A DNA stretch of 64,000 bases from Fratercula arctica (lineage: Eukaryota; Chordata; Aves; Charadriiformes; Alcidae), in assembly GCA_947846985.1 (NCBI GenBank), contig CANTUZ010000001.1:2914001-2978000 (forward strand). The letters run 5' to 3'. Below, one piece after another: positions 63,401 to 64,000 of this stretch. The stretch's first letter is position 1. Each line of letters opens with the position of its first letter. The position numbers and the translations under genes are program-made. The notes under the pieces were generated by a model. That model was given only the letters and a program-made list of their open reading frames with translations. It ran no database searches and was not told where the DNA came from.

Positions 63401-64000
63401 AATCACCCACGCACACACATGCACACAAATGTGTACACGCAAGCACACACATATCCATGCTGCACATGCATATAAACACATGGACATATGCACACACATG
63501 CGTGTATGCACTCACAGGTACACTCCCACCTGCACGCACACATGGACAGACAACATGCACACACACACACACACAGAGGGACACACGCAGACGTGGGCAA
63601 GCACGCATAGGCACATACATATGCGCAATTGTGGGCACACACATGCGTGCAGGCAAGCGCACACACACATGTACACACGTGCACGCACACAGATGCACAG
63701 CGAGCGGCATACTGCACACACAGGCATGGACAATCACCTGCACACACAGATTCATGTACACATACGTGCGCACACACACACGCACACCAATGTGTTCACA
63801 GACACACACGTGCATACACATTCGCGCACACGTGCACCCACGCACGCAAACAGGAGCACAAGCAGGCACGCTGACGCGTGTGCCCCAGCTCACACACATG
63901 TGCCCCAGCTCACACACATGTGCCCCATGCACAGGCGGCCACAGAGACACTCGTGCACACACAAACACACCCTTGTGGACGCGCACACACATGCTCACCC
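60451..64000. repeat. Diverged CA/TG satellite with higher-order repeats
   Basis: The same words as in the 51-bp array (ACACATG, TACAATCGCACAC, GCACAGTCAC) are mixed in irregular order. Longer units recur: 'tgtgcatatgcatgtacagt' at a 645-bp offset (61131 region and 61776 region), a block with 'catgcatatttacacacgtg' at 172 bp (62123 and 62295), and a block with 'gctcacacacatgtgcccca' at about 801 bp (63108 and 63909), where a 21-bp piece is also doubled. The repeat continues beyond the window end. Long frames here are again stop-free repeat, not genes. Confidence 0.93.

Overview
The window looks like vertebrate, almost certainly bird, nuclear DNA. Fourteen or so fragments of chicken repeat 1 (CR1) LINEs lie on both strands, many with the typical tail of repeated ATTCTATGA units. 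There is a solo endogenous-retrovirus LTR, no recognisable SINEs, and one spliced gene with long introns. No bacterial-style gene, tRNA, rRNA or CRISPR is seen. The species cannot be named from this sequence.

The only gene I can support is MAP6 (microtubule-associated protein 6, STOP protein), on the minus strand. Exon 1 (coding 58842 to 58142) has the conserved, palmitoylatable MAWPC N-terminus. It is followed by a 34.2 kb intron, exon 2 (23914 to 23701), a 1.9 kb intron, and exon 3 (21796 to about 21600). Splice sites and phases agree throughout. Exon 3 can either splice at a GT within its last Glu codon or read into an immediate TAA, with an AATAAA signal about 145 nt further on. I find no mammalian-like exon 4 with the C-terminal repeats, so a 371-residue short protein is the form supported here.

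Layout: 1 to 21.4 kb is downstream or undetected 3' gene sequence with two CR1 regions and a 288-bp tandem duplication. 21.6 to 58.8 kb is the MAP6 transcription unit. Its first intron holds most CR1 copies, a 600-bp polypurine satellite (37.47 to 38.07 kb), an almost perfect 524-bp inverted repeat with arms 3.9 kb apart, a hairpin of about 86 nt that pairs better as MAP6-sense RNA, two isolated CpG clusters and a solo LTR. 57.9 to 59.06 kb is the CpG-island promoter and first exon. From about 59.06 kb to the window end lies a 5 kb CA/TG-rich satellite: a regular 51-bp array, then diverged higher-order repeats, beginning about 220 bp upstream of the MAP6 start codon.

The very long open frames in the two satellites (up to 882 codons) come from sequence without stop codons, not from genes. 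The strongest unusual observations are the mosaic identity of the inverted repeat, the stop-free Z-DNA-prone array against the MAP6 promoter, and the intronic hairpin.
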